A DNA stretch of 64,000 nt from NCBI RefSeq assembly GCF_900114915.1, contig NZ_FOUS01000014.1, positions 124,001-188,000 of the forward strand, given 5' to 3'. Of the stretch, positions 44,372 through 53,209 are shown piece by piece. The position numbers and the translations under genes were made by a program. Positions within the stretch are counted from its first letter, which is position 1. Each line of letters starts with the position of its first letter. Below the pieces are notes generated by a model. It was not told the DNA's origin and did no database searches. It saw only the letters and a list, made by a program, of their open reading frames with translations. This DNA is from Bradyrhizobium sp. Rc3b. Lineage in GTDB: Bacteria; Pseudomonadota; Alphaproteobacteria; Rhizobiales; Xanthobacteraceae.

Positions 44372-45628
44372 ATGAGCCGCCTCGTGATGAAATTCGGCGG
44401 CACATCCGTCGCCAACATCGAACGTATCCGCAACGTCGCACGCCATGTGAAGCGTGAGGTCGACGCCGGCCACGAAGTGGCCGTGGTCGTCTCGGCGATG
44501 TCCGGAAAAACCAACGAGCTGGTGGCCTGGTGCACCGAGGCCTCGCCGATGCACGACGCGCGCGAATACGACGCCGTCGTCGCCTCCGGCGAACAGGTGA
44601 CATCCGGCCTGCTTGCCATCGCGCTCCAGGGCATGGGCATCCAGGCCCGCTCCTGGCAGGGCTGGCAGATCCCGATCAAGACCAGCGACGCCCACGCCTC
44701 GGCCCGGATCGAGGACATCGACGGCAGCGAGATCATCAGCCGTTTCAAGGATCGCAAGGAAGTCGCGGTCATCGCCGGCTTCCAGGGCATCAATCCGGAG
44801 ACGGGTCGCATCACCACGCTCGGCCGCGGCGGCTCGGACACCTCGGCCGTGGCGATCGCCGCCGCCGTCAAGGCCGACCGCTGCGACATCTACACCGATG
44901 TCGATGGCGTCTACACAACCGACCCGCGAATCGTGCCGAAGGCCAAGAGGCTCGACAAGATCGCATTCGAAGACATGCTGGAACTGGCCTCCCAGGGCGC
45001 AAAAGTGCTCCAGGTCCGATCGGTGGAACTCGGCATGGTCCACAACATGCCGATCTTCGTCCGCTCGAGCTTCGACAAGCCCGAGGATATCGACCCGCAT
45101 GCCAACCAGCCGCCCGGCACGCTGATCTGCAGCGAGGAGGAGATCATGGAAAGCCACGTCGTCACTGGTATCGCCTTCTCCAAGGACGAGGCCCAGATCT
45201 CGGTGCGCCAGATCGAGGACAAGCCGGGCGTTGCGGCGTCGATCTTCGGCCCGCTGGCGGATGCCAACATCAATGTCGACATGATCGTGCAGAACGTCTC
45301 CGAGGACGGCAAGACCACCGACCTCACCTTCACGGTGCCGGCGGCCGACTATACCCGCGCCAAGGACACGATTACCGCCGCCAAGGGCAAGATCGGCTAT
45401 GCGCGGCTCGATACCGCCACCGACGTCGCCAAGATCTCGGTGATCGGCAGCGGCATGCGCAGCCATGCCGGCGTCGCTGCCCAGGCGTTCTCGGCCCTCG
45501 CCGGACGGAATATCAACATCCGGGCCATTACAACCTCCGAGATCAAATTCTCGGTTTTGATCGACACCGCTTATACCGAGCTTGCGGTGCGCACCCTGCA
45601 CACGCTCTACGGTCTCGATCAGGCCTGA
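44372..45628 (+). CDS. lysC: Aspartate kinase
   Basis: A 418-residue kinase making aspartyl phosphate for lysine, threonine and methionine. Substrate-binding KFGGTSVANIERI is at the N-terminus, then VVSAMSGKTNELV, FQGINPETGRITTLGRGGSDT and DRCDIYTDVDGVYTTDPRI. Two C-terminal ACT domains (about residues 265-418) give feedback control. A strong hairpin overlaps its stop codon, and further hairpins fill the 374-base gap before ptsP. Confidence 0.97.
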   Translation: MSRLVMKFGGTSVANIERIRNVARHVKREVDAGHEVAVVVSAMSGKTNELVAWCTEASPMHDAREYDAVVASGEQVTSGLLAIALQGMGIQARSWQGWQIPIKTSDAHASARIEDIDGSEIISRFKDRKEVAVIAGFQGINPETGRITTLGRGGSDTSAVAIAAAVKADRCDIYTDVDGVYTTDPRIVPKAKRLDKIAFEDMLELASQGAKVLQVRSVELGMVHNMPIFVRSSFDKPEDIDPHANQPPGTLICSEEEIMESHVVTGIAFSKDEAQISVRQIEDKPGVAASIFGPLADANINVDMIVQNVSEDGKTTDLTFTVPAADYTRAKDTITAAKGKIGYARLDTATDVAKISVIGSGMRSHAGVAAQAFSALAGRNINIRAITTSEIKFSVLIDTAYTELAVRTLHTLYGLDQA

Positions 45629-45652
45629 AACGCGACCATCGTCGCGCTTCAG
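45625..45652 (+). terminator. Hairpin overlapping the lysC stop
   Basis: CTGAAACGCGAC and GTCGCGCTTCAG pair with one mismatch around a four-base loop, and the stop codon lies in the left arm. It is followed by GCTGTTGTTT. A terminator or 3'-end stabiliser for lysC. Confidence 0.6.
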
Positions 45653-45664
45653 GCTGTTGTTTGA

Positions 45665-45708
45665 GCATGGTCTTTCCGGAAAACAGCTTCGCACTTTCCG
45701 GACCATGC
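45665..45708. repeat. Palindromic element after lysC, family L
   Basis: GCATGGTC and GACCATGC at the ends, with inner TTTCCGGAAA and ACTTTCCGGA. I recall this short element as very frequent in Bradyrhizobium intergenic DNA. It lies between the lysC hairpin and the next palindromes. Confidence 0.65.
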
Positions 45709-45738
45709 CCGGACTAATTTTCTCTTAGCGGTCGCAGC

Positions 45739-45792
45739 AAACGCGAAGGTGTACACACCTTCGCGTTTGGCAGGCGTTTTGCTTGGCAAAAC
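45739..45792. terminator. Two tandem perfect hairpins between lysC and ptsP
   Basis: Arms AAACGCGAAGGTGT (45739-45752) and their complement (45755-45768) are separated by two bases. GTTTTGC-TTG-GCAAAAC follows at 45776-45792. With two other stem-loops, this makes the 45629-46002 gap a dense hairpin cluster; no gene is seen in it. Confidence 0.6.
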
Positions 45793-46002
45793 AAGCCTCA
45801 ATTCGCTATACGGCGAACAGGGTGGGCTGCCGCAGACTGTGTCCCAGTTCGGGGCGGCGCTGATTCGGTGCAGGCGCTAAATCTCAAGGGGATTTTGGGC
45901 TTGTGCCGGCGCCGGACAAACAATTTGATTGTTTTTCTGGAATTTTAGGCCAGCCGCCGGCCGATACCGCCGGGCCGGGCAGACGGAGGAGATTGACGGG
46001 AC

Positions 46003-48270
46003 ATGCGGAGCGCGTCGGGAGGTCCCCGCGTCTTGTTGAGACGGCTCCGCGAAACCATGGCGGAGCAGGTCTCGGCCCAGGAGCGGCTGGACAAGATCGT
46101 GGTGCTGATCGCCGCCAACATGGTGGCCGAGGTGTGCTCGGTCTACGTGCTGCGCATCGACAACACGCTGGAGCTCTACGCCACCGAAGGTCTCAACCGC
46201 GAGGCGGTGCACCACACCGTGCTGAGCGCCCATGAGGGCCTGGTCGGCCTCGTCGCCAGCGAGGCGACGCCGCTCAATTTGAGCGATGCGCAGAGCCACC
46301 CGGCCTTCTCGTTCCGCCCGGAGACCGGCGAAGAAATCTACCACTCCTTCCTCGGCGTGCCGATCCTGCGGGCCGGCAACACGCTCGGCGTGCTGGTGGT
46401 GCAGAACCGCGCCAAGCGCAATTATGTCGAGGAAGAGCTCGAGGCGTTGCAGACCACCGCCATGGTGCTGGCCGAGCTGATCGCCTCCGGCGAGCTCTCC
46501 GCGCTGGCCCAGCCGGGCCAGGAGCCTGCGGCGCGCCATTCCGCGCAGAAGGTCGGCGCCATCCTGTCGGAGGGCATCGCGCTCGGCCATGTCGTGCTGC
46601 ATGAGCCGCGCGTCGTCATCAAGGACTACATCGCCGAGGACCTGCCCAAGGAAATCAAGCGGCTCGACACCGCGCTGGCCAAGCTCCGCGCCGATCTCGA
46701 CCGCATGCTGGAGCGCGGCGACGTCGCCGAGGGCGGCGAGCATCGCGAGGTGCTGGAAGCCTATCGCATGTTCGCCAACGACCAGGGCTGGTCGCACAAG
46801 CTGCATGAGGCGGTCGCCACCGGCCTTACCGCGGAAGCCGCCGTCGAGCGCGTGCAGTCCGACACCCGCGCGCGCATGCTGCGCTCGACCGACCCCTACT
46901 TGCGCGACCGGCTGCACGACCTCGAGGATCTCGGCTACCGCCTGATGCGGCAGCTGGTCGGCCAGGACCACGCGCCCTCGCGCGAGCAGCTGCCCGACAA
47001 CGCGATCGTCATCGCGCGCGCGATGGGCCCGGCGGCGCTGCTCGACTATGACCGCAAGCGCCTGCGCGGCATCGTGCTGGAAGAAGGCACCGCCAACTCC
47101 CACGTCTCGATCGTGGCGCGCGCGCTCGGCATTCCTGCCGTTGGCGAGGTGCCGAACGCGCCCGGCATCGCCGATCCCGGCGACGCCATCATCGTCGACG
47201 GCACCTCCGGTTCGATCTATGTGCGTCCCTCGCAGGAAGTCGAGGCGGCCTTCGCCGAGCGCGTGCGCTTCCGCGCCCGCCGCCAGGCGCAATATCTGGC
47301 GCTGCGCGACCTGCCCTGCGTCACCAGGGACGGCCAGAAGGTCGAGCTGATGATCAACGCAGGTCTTGCCATCGACCTGCCGCATATTGAGGACACCGGC
47401 AGCGCCGGCATCGGCCTGTTCCGCACCGAGCTGCAATTCATGGTCGGCCAGAGCCTGCCGCGCACCAGCGACCAGCTGGCGCTGTATCGTACCGTGCTCG
47501 ATGCGGCCGGCACCAAGCCCGTCACCTTCCGCACCCTCGACATCGGTGGCGACAAGGCGCTGCCCTATATGGAAGCGGTGATCGAGGAAAATCCCGCGCT
47601 CGGCTGGCGCGCGATCCGGCTCGGGCTCGATCGTCCCGGCCTGCTGCGCGGCCAGATCCGTGCGCTGCTGCGCGCCGGTGGCGGCCGCGCGCTGCGCATC
47701 ATGTTCCCGATGATCTCGGAGGTCGCCGAATTCGATTCGGCGAAGGCGCTGGTCGAACGCGAGCTCACCTATCTGCGCCAGCACGGCCATACGCTGCCGG
47801 AGCGTATCGACATCGGCACCATGGTCGAGGTGCCCGCTTTGCTCTATCAGCTCGACGAGCTCCTGAAGAAGGTCGACTTCATCTCGGTCGGCTCCAACGA
47901 TCTGTTCCAGTTCCTGTTCGCGGTCGACCGCGGCAATGCAAAAGTCTCCGAGCGCTTCGACACCATGTCGGCGCCGATCCTGCGCGCGCTGCGCGAGATC
48001 GCACGCAAGTCACAGGCGGCGAAGAAGTCGCTCTCGCTCTGCGGCGAGATGGCGTCCAAGCCGCTTGGCGCACTGGCACTGATTGCGCTGGGCTACCGCT
48101 CGCTGTCGCTGTCGGCAACCGCACTCGGCCCCGTCAAGGCCATGGTCATCGACCTCGATGCCAAGAAGGCCGAAGCCGTGCTCGGCCCACTGCTGGACGC
48201 GCCGGCGGGCAGCGTCTCGATCCGGCAGAAACTGACGGAATTTGCCGAGGCCGAAGGCCTGGCATTGTAG
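46003..48270 (+). CDS. ptsP: Phosphoenolpyruvate-protein phosphotransferase PtsP (EI-Ntr)
   Basis: A 755-residue enzyme I of the nitrogen PTS, passing phosphate from PEP to NPr. An N-terminal GAF domain covers about residues 20-165, then the PEP-utiliser domains. Phosphohistidine His367 is in GTANSHVSIVARALGIP, and the barrel part has GIGLFRTELQFM and LSLCGEMASKPLGALALIALG. This signal chain senses glutamine and controls K+ and carbon/nitrogen traits. It sits in the usual lysC-ptsP-prfA order. Confidence 0.96.
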   Translation: MRSASGGPRVLLRRLRETMAEQVSAQERLDKIVVLIAANMVAEVCSVYVLRIDNTLELYATEGLNREAVHHTVLSAHEGLVGLVASEATPLNLSDAQSHPAFSFRPETGEEIYHSFLGVPILRAGNTLGVLVVQNRAKRNYVEEELEALQTTAMVLAELIASGELSALAQPGQEPAARHSAQKVGAILSEGIALGHVVLHEPRVVIKDYIAEDLPKEIKRLDTALAKLRADLDRMLERGDVAEGGEHREVLEAYRMFANDQGWSHKLHEAVATGLTAEAAVERVQSDTRARMLRSTDPYLRDRLHDLEDLGYRLMRQLVGQDHAPSREQLPDNAIVIARAMGPAALLDYDRKRLRGIVLEEGTANSHVSIVARALGIPAVGEVPNAPGIADPGDAIIVDGTSGSIYVRPSQEVEAAFAERVRFRARRQAQYLALRDLPCVTRDGQKVELMINAGLAIDLPHIEDTGSAGIGLFRTELQFMVGQSLPRTSDQLALYRTVLDAAGTKPVTFRTLDIGGDKALPYMEAVIEENPALGWRAIRLGLDRPGLLRGQIRALLRAGGGRALRIMFPMISEVAEFDSAKALVERELTYLRQHGHTLPERIDIGTMVEVPALLYQLDELLKKVDFISVGSNDLFQFLFAVDRGNAKVSERFDTMSAPILRALREIARKSQAAKKSLSLCGEMASKPLGALALIALGYRSLSLSATALGPVKAMVIDLDAKKAEAVLGPLLDAPAGSVSIRQKLTEFAEAEGLAL

Positions 48271-48327
48271 CGGACCTGTCGCCGCTCCCTGCCGCCTCGC
48301 CTCCTTCCGCCATTTGAGACTGAACCG

Positions 48328-49413
48328 ATGTCGTCACTCCCCGAAGCCAAACTGGACGTGCTCCTTGCACATCATGCCTCTCTCGAGGCCGAATCGCTGG
48401 GGCAGCTCGCCTCCGAGCGCTATGTGCAGATCACGCGCGAGCTCGCCGAGATCACCCCGCTGATCGAGGCGGTGAAGGCCTATCGTGCCGCGGTCAAGGA
48501 GCTCGCCGACACCGAGGCGCTGATCGCCGATCCCGCGACCGACGCCGAGATGCGCAGCATGGCGGAAGCCGAACGCGACGAGCTGACGCCGAAAATCGAG
48601 GAGCTGGTCCAGAAGATCCGGGTCGCGCTGCTGCCCAAGGACGCCATGGACGACCGCAACGTGGTGCTGGAAATCCGCGCCGGCACCGGCGGCGACGAGG
48701 CCTCGCTGTTTGCTGGCGACCTGTTCAGGATGTACGAGCGTTTCGCTGCCTTGCAGGGCTGGAAGGTCGAGGTGATCTCGGCCAGCGAAGGCACCGTCGG
48801 CGGCTACAAGGAAATCATCGCGGAGGTGCAGGGCCGCGGCGCGTTCTCGAAGCTGAAGTTCGAATCCGGCGTGCATCGCGTGCAGCGCGTGCCGGACACC
48901 GAGACGCAGGGGCGCATCCACACTTCGGCCGCGACGGTGGCCGTGCTGCCGGAGGTCGAGGACGTCGACGTCGACATCAAGAACGACGATTTGCGCATCG
49001 AGACCATGCGCGCGCAAGGAGCCGGCGGTCAGCACGTCAACAAGACCGAATCGGCGATCCGAATCACCCACATTCCGACCGGCATCGTGGTAATGATGCA
49101 GGACAGCCGCTCGCAGCACAAGAATCGCGCCTCGGCCATGAACATCCTGCGCTCGCGCATCTACGACGCCGAACGCCAGCGCGTCGATGCGGCACGGTCG
49201 GCCGAGCGCAAGGAGAAGGTCGGCTCAGGCGACCGCTCCGAGCGCATCCGCACCTACAATTTTCCGCAAGGGCGCGTCACCGACCATCGCATCAACCTGA
49301 CGCTCTACAAGCTGCCGCAGGTGATCGCAGGCGAAGCGCTCGGCGAGTTGACCGACGCGCTGACCACCGAGCACCAGGCCGCGCAGCTCGCCGCACAGGG
49401 CGCGGCGGCCTGA
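48328..49413 (+). CDS. prfA: Peptide chain release factor 1
   Basis: A 361-residue factor recognising UAA/UAG and hydrolysing peptidyl-tRNA. The GGQ motif lies at residues 233-235 in GAGGQHVNKTESAIRITHIPTG, and the codon-reading PxT-type region is at RVPDTETQGRIHTSAATVAVLP. Its usual partner prmC (which methylates GGQ) lies nearly 7 kb downstream instead of adjacent. The MarR gene converges from nine bases beyond the stop. Confidence 0.97.
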   Translation: MSSLPEAKLDVLLAHHASLEAESLGQLASERYVQITRELAEITPLIEAVKAYRAAVKELADTEALIADPATDAEMRSMAEAERDELTPKIEELVQKIRVALLPKDAMDDRNVVLEIRAGTGGDEASLFAGDLFRMYERFAALQGWKVEVISASEGTVGGYKEIIAEVQGRGAFSKLKFESGVHRVQRVPDTETQGRIHTSAATVAVLPEVEDVDVDIKNDDLRIETMRAQGAGGQHVNKTESAIRITHIPTGIVVMMQDSRSQHKNRASAMNILRSRIYDAERQRVDAARSAERKEKVGSGDRSERIRTYNFPQGRVTDHRINLTLYKLPQVIAGEALGELTDALTTEHQAAQLAAQGAAA

Positions 49414-49421
49414 TCCCTGCC

Positions 49422-49892
49422 TCAGCGCACCTTTGCCAGGAACGATCGCAGGATCTTGCCCAACGCAGGTGCAGCGGCGCTCAGCTCGTCCAGGTGAATG
49501 CGCGAAAGCGAGCGCAGCTTCTGCTCACCCTTGGCCGTTAGCTTGACCAGGACGCGCCTTGCATCCTCGGGATCGGCCTCCCGAGCGATCAGCTTCAACT
49601 TCGCCATGCGGTCCACCAGCTCCACCGCCGTATGGTGCCGGATCAGGAGGAAGCCGGCGATGTCGCCGACGCTGGCGCCGTTGGGCTCGGCCAGCCCCTT
49701 GATCGCCAGCAGTGCCTGGTGCTGCTGCGGCGTCAACCCGGCGTTCTGGGCCGCGGCCTCGCTGAAGGCGAGGAAGGTGCGCAGCTGGTAGCGGAATTGG
49801 GCGAGCGCCGCGTAGTCAGCCTCGCGCATCGCGCCGCCCCTCGAGGGCGCAGCGCGCGCCGTGCGTCCGGTCTTCCGCTTCGCGTCAGCCAT
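49422..49892 (-). CDS. MarR family transcriptional regulator
   Basis: A 156-residue winged-helix regulator. The HTH region is NGASVGDIAGFLLIRHHTAVELVDRMAKLKLI and the wing READPEDARRVLVKLTAKGE. The N-terminal 20 residues are basic and disordered (KRKTGRTARAAPSRGG). The stop is only nine bases from the convergent prfA stop. Its target is not evident; the neighbouring transporter or alpha-CTD-like gene are candidates. Confidence 0.87.
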   Translation of the reverse strand: MADAKRKTGRTARAAPSRGGAMREADYAALAQFRYQLRTFLAFSEAAAQNAGLTPQQHQALLAIKGLAEPNGASVGDIAGFLLIRHHTAVELVDRMAKLKLIAREADPEDARRVLVKLTAKGEQKLRSLSRIHLDELSAAAPALGKILRSFLAKVR

Positions 49893-50013
49893 TCCGTGCC
49901 TTTCGACCTCCGCCCGCCGGCGGAGCGGGCGCTGTCGAGACTAGCAAGGAAGGCCGGGCGGAACCACCGACGGGCCTGGCAGATGCACAAATATAGGGGG
50001 TCTTTCAGCCCTG

Positions 50014-50631
50014 CTATTCGAAATTCGAGAGCAGGATCTTCACCAGGATGACCTGAAATGCGATCGGAATACGAACGCTCTTCCGCCTGATCGAGCGCTG
50101 GAGTGCACTGGCGATCTCGGCGCTGGTCAAGGCGCCTTCGGATGCATTCGTGATCAACTCGCCCCACATCTGCGACAGCGAGCCGCCGGGCGGGATCACC
50201 GGCTTGATGGTCACGCCGCAACCCTGCGCCCAGTCGACGATCTCCCGCATGGTGTGAGGACCGCAATTGCGCGTCGTCGCAAGCCGCTCCGCCGTCAGCG
50301 CGAGCAGCAGCTCGCGCGACGGTGACCAGGTCCCCTTCGGCGGCTGCTCGCCGGTGAGCTCGACCGCGAGCTCCTTCAGGACATTCTGGGCCCGCACGCT
50401 CAGTCTCTGCATCGGCACCGGCGTGCGCTTGGCCTGAACGGACCCGACGGGCGGCCCTCGCTGACCGGCGGACCGGCCACGCGGCTCCGGCATGCGCGAG
50501 GCATCGCCGGGCTGCGGCGATGCGCGCTGGTCGCTCCCCTCCCCGGCAGGCCACGCCGCCTCCTGCCGCTCCGCTTCTTGCGGCCAGGACCGTCGCTTCC
50601 GGGTACCCGCTACTGTCGTCTGCCGCGGCAT
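50014..50631 (-). CDS. Protein with RNA polymerase alpha C-terminal-like domain
   Basis: A 205-residue protein. Residues 1-73 are basic and disordered. Residues 76-142 align with the alpha-CTD of RNA polymerase: LSVRAQNVL (cf. LTVRSANCL, keeping Arg265 and Asn268 at residues 80 and 83) and ERLATTRNCGPHTMREI (cf. ELLKTPNLGKKSLTEI). The C-terminal 60 residues are unlike anything I know. It may be a DNA-binding or transcription-modulating protein. ATG 50631 has GAGAGAG just before it, so it is preferred to GTG 50664. It is divergent from the transporter operon. Confidence 0.68.
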   Translation of the reverse strand: MPRQTTVAGTRKRRSWPQEAERQEAAWPAGEGSDQRASPQPGDASRMPEPRGRSAGQRGPPVGSVQAKRTPVPMQRLSVRAQNVLKELAVELTGEQPPKGTWSPSRELLLALTAERLATTRNCGPHTMREIVDWAQGCGVTIKPVIPPGGSLSQMWGELITNASEGALTSAEIASALQRSIRRKSVRIPIAFQVILVKILLSNFE

Positions 50632-50676
50632 CTCTCTCGCCGAACCCGCCAATCTCGTACTCACAAAGACTAATAT

Positions 50677-50693
50677 ATATCGTGATCCGATAT
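50677..50693. promoter_or_regulatory. Perfect inverted repeat between alpha-CTD-like gene and binding-protein gene
   Basis: ATATCGTGATCCGATAT has six-base perfect arms around five bases, within an AT-rich stretch of the 252-base divergent gap. The position suits an operator controlling one or both genes. Prediction from symmetry only. Confidence 0.5.
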
Positions 50694-50883
50694 GTTTTCA
50701 CGCGATAATTTTCATCGTTCGACCAAAGGCGAAATTGACAGAAGGTGTTCACCAGCAATGTTTACGTCCAGGAGCTACACGCGGATGTGACGTGGCCGGT
50801 GCAGGCAGGCCCTTCGAGGCCGGTTGCCGCCGGACAGGTCGTCTTTTGCCTGCAAACAAGAACGATATCCGGAGGAAACGATC

Positions 50884-52218
50884 ATGACTGACCATCTCAT
50901 TCGCCGTGGCCTCTCGCGCCGCGGCCTGCTCCAGACCACGGCAGGCCTCATCGGCGGCTCGGTGCTGCCTGCGATGCCGGCCTTCGCCGAGGACAAGCCG
51001 GCGATCGGCTCCTATCCCGCGGGCGTTTCGGGTTCCACCGCCTTCATCGGCATCTCGGTGCCGCGCACCGGCACCTATGCCGTGCAGGGCGAGGACGAGC
51101 TCAAGGGCTATCAACTCGCGATCGAGCACATCAACAGCGGTCACGACCTGATCAAGAAGATCTCGCCAAAGACCAGCAAGGGCGTGCTCGGCAAGGAGCT
51201 GAAATTCGGCGTCGCGGATTCCGCGGCCAAGCCGAACGAGGCGGTGCAGGCGCAGCAGCGCTTCATCAGCGAGAACAAGGCGATCATGATCACCGGCGGC
51301 ACCTCGAGCGCCGTTGCGGTCGCGCTGAACAAGCTCGCCCAGCGCGAGAAGGTGATCTTCGTCTGCGGCATCTCCGGCTCGAACGACACCACCGGCAAGG
51401 ACTGCGTCCGCTACGGCTTCCGCCAGAACTTCTTCGGCCAGACCGCGGCGGCGGCGATCGGCCCCGTCATGGTCAAGGAGTTCGGCAAGGGCAAGAAGGC
51501 TGCGTATCTCACGCCTGATTACACCTACGGTCACACCGTCACCAAGTCGATGCAGGACTTTCTTGCGACCGCCGGCTGGACCACCGTCACCAACCAGGTC
51601 GCGCCGCTCGGCGCGCCCGATTATTCCTCCTATCTGCTGAACGTCGCGAATTCCGGCGCCGACGTGCTGATCAACGTCAACTGGGGCCACGACGCGGTGC
51701 TGTCTACCCAGCAGGCCAAGCAGTTCGGCGTGCTCGACAAGATGAAGCTGGTCGTCCCCTACCAGGTGCCCTTCATCGCGCGCGAGACCGGCGGGCTGAT
51801 GCAGGGCGTCTACGCCGCCACCGACTATTGGTGGACGCTCGAGGACAAATTCCCGCTCGCCAAGATGTTCAACGAAGCCTTCGAGAAGAAGTACGGCTAC
51901 AAGCCGGAATGGGGCGCGGAGAACGCCTATGTCAGCTTCGCGCACTGGGCCCGCATGTGCGAGCAGGCCGGCAGCTTCAGCCCGCCCGAGGTGATCAAGG
52001 CCTATGAGAAGGGCGAGACGCTGCCGTCCCTGGTCGGCGACGTGCATTACCGCCCCGAGGACCATCAGTGCGTCCGCCCGGTGATCATCGTCAAGGGCAA
52101 GCAGCAGAAGGACATGAAGACCAAGGAAGACTGGTACGATGTGGTCGAGGTCGTCCCGGGCGAAGGCTTGATGCAGAAGCCGGACGCCTTCGGCTGCCAT
52201 CCAGGCGACTACAGCTGA
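50884..52218 (+). CDS. ABC transporter substrate-binding protein, Liv type, with signal
   Basis: A 444-residue periplasmic protein. The N-terminus has two arginines in LSRRGLLQTTAGLIGGSVLP, consistent with Tat export, cleavage probably after AMPAFAED. The mature protein is a two-lobe leucine-binding-type fold (GISVPRTGTYAVQGEDELKG, VFVCGISGSNDTTGKDCVRY, and TPDYTYGHTVTKSMQDF). Substrate is unknown, probably an amino acid or other small acid. The ATG follows GGAGGAAACG, and it opens the operon SBP-livH-livMG-livF. Confidence 0.9.
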   Translation: MTDHLIRRGLSRRGLLQTTAGLIGGSVLPAMPAFAEDKPAIGSYPAGVSGSTAFIGISVPRTGTYAVQGEDELKGYQLAIEHINSGHDLIKKISPKTSKGVLGKELKFGVADSAAKPNEAVQAQQRFISENKAIMITGGTSSAVAVALNKLAQREKVIFVCGISGSNDTTGKDCVRYGFRQNFFGQTAAAAIGPVMVKEFGKGKKAAYLTPDYTYGHTVTKSMQDFLATAGWTTVTNQVAPLGAPDYSSYLLNVANSGADVLINVNWGHDAVLSTQQAKQFGVLDKMKLVVPYQVPFIARETGGLMQGVYAATDYWWTLEDKFPLAKMFNEAFEKKYGYKPEWGAENAYVSFAHWARMCEQAGSFSPPEVIKAYEKGETLPSLVGDVHYRPEDHQCVRPVIIVKGKQQKDMKTKEDWYDVVEVVPGEGLMQKPDAFGCHPGDYS

Positions 52219-52322
52219 GCTCGCGCTAACCCCCTGTGACGCCGTAGGTCGCTTCCGGCTCCTGCGGCGTCACCCATTTTTTGCGCATCGCCGGAACGCG
52301 CCGCCACAACCGTGATCCCTGC

Positions 52323-53198
52323 ATGATTAGTTGGCCCAACCTCGTCTCGCAGCTCTTCAACGGGCTCGCGCTCGGCGCGCTGCTCGCGCTGATCAGCTCC
52401 GGCCTGACCATTATCTACGGCACGCTCGGCGTGCTCAACCTCGCGCATGGCGCGATGTTCATGATCGGCGGCTATGCCGGATTCGTCGCCTACCAGTACA
52501 CGGAATCGTTCATCCTCGCCGTGATCGCCGGCTCGCTGTTCGTGATGCTGCTCGGCGTTGCGATGGAACGCGTCATCATCCGCCATTTCTATCATCGGCC
52601 GCACGAGGATCAGTTGCTCGTGACTTTCGGGCTCGGCATCTGCTTCGTCGAGATCATCCGGCTGATCTTCTCCAGCCAGTCGCAGCTGGTCCCGCCGCCG
52701 GCGATATTCCAGGGCATCACCAATCTCGGCTTCATGTTCTATCCGACCTACCGCCTCGCGGTGGTCGGCATCGTCGCGATCGCGCTCGGCGCGCTGTTCA
52801 TCATCCTCTACCGGACAAGGCTCGGCATGATCGTGCGGGCCGGCATCGAGGACTCCGTGATGGTGGATTCGCTCGGCATCAATGTCTACCGGGTCTTCAT
52901 GGTGGTGTTCGGCATCGGCGCGATGGCCGCCGGTTTTGCCGGCATCGTCAACGCGCCGGTGGTGTCGCTGACACCGGGCATCGGTGACGACATCCTGGTC
53001 CAGACCTTCGTGGTGGTGGTGATCGGCGGCGTCGGCTCGTTCCCAGGCGCCATCCTGGGCGGCCTGATCGCCGGCGAGATCATCAGCGTCACCTCCATGT
53101 TCAACCCCGGCTACGCCTATGTGATGCTGTTTGCGGCAATGACGCTCGTGCTCGTGGTGCGACCGCATGGCCTGCTCGGCGTCCAGGGCCGCGAGTAA
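52323..53198 (+). CDS. ABC transporter permease, LivH type
   Basis: A 291-residue membrane protein with about eight helices. It has SSGLTIIYGTLGVLNLAHGAMFMIGGYAG, RLGMIVRAGIEDSVMVDSLGINVYRVF (ATPase-contact loop) and VGSFPGAILGGLIAGE. It starts 104 bases after the binding-protein stop and is followed by the fused permease-ATPase 11 bases on. Confidence 0.92.
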   Translation: MISWPNLVSQLFNGLALGALLALISSGLTIIYGTLGVLNLAHGAMFMIGGYAGFVAYQYTESFILAVIAGSLFVMLLGVAMERVIIRHFYHRPHEDQLLVTFGLGICFVEIIRLIFSSQSQLVPPPAIFQGITNLGFMFYPTYRLAVVGIVAIALGALFIILYRTRLGMIVRAGIEDSVMVDSLGINVYRVFMVVFGIGAMAAGFAGIVNAPVVSLTPGIGDDILVQTFVVVVIGGVGSFPGAILGGLIAGEIISVTSMFNPGYAYVMLFAAMTLVLVVRPHGLLGVQGRE

Positions 53199-53209
53199 GT
53201 GATCTCCTG

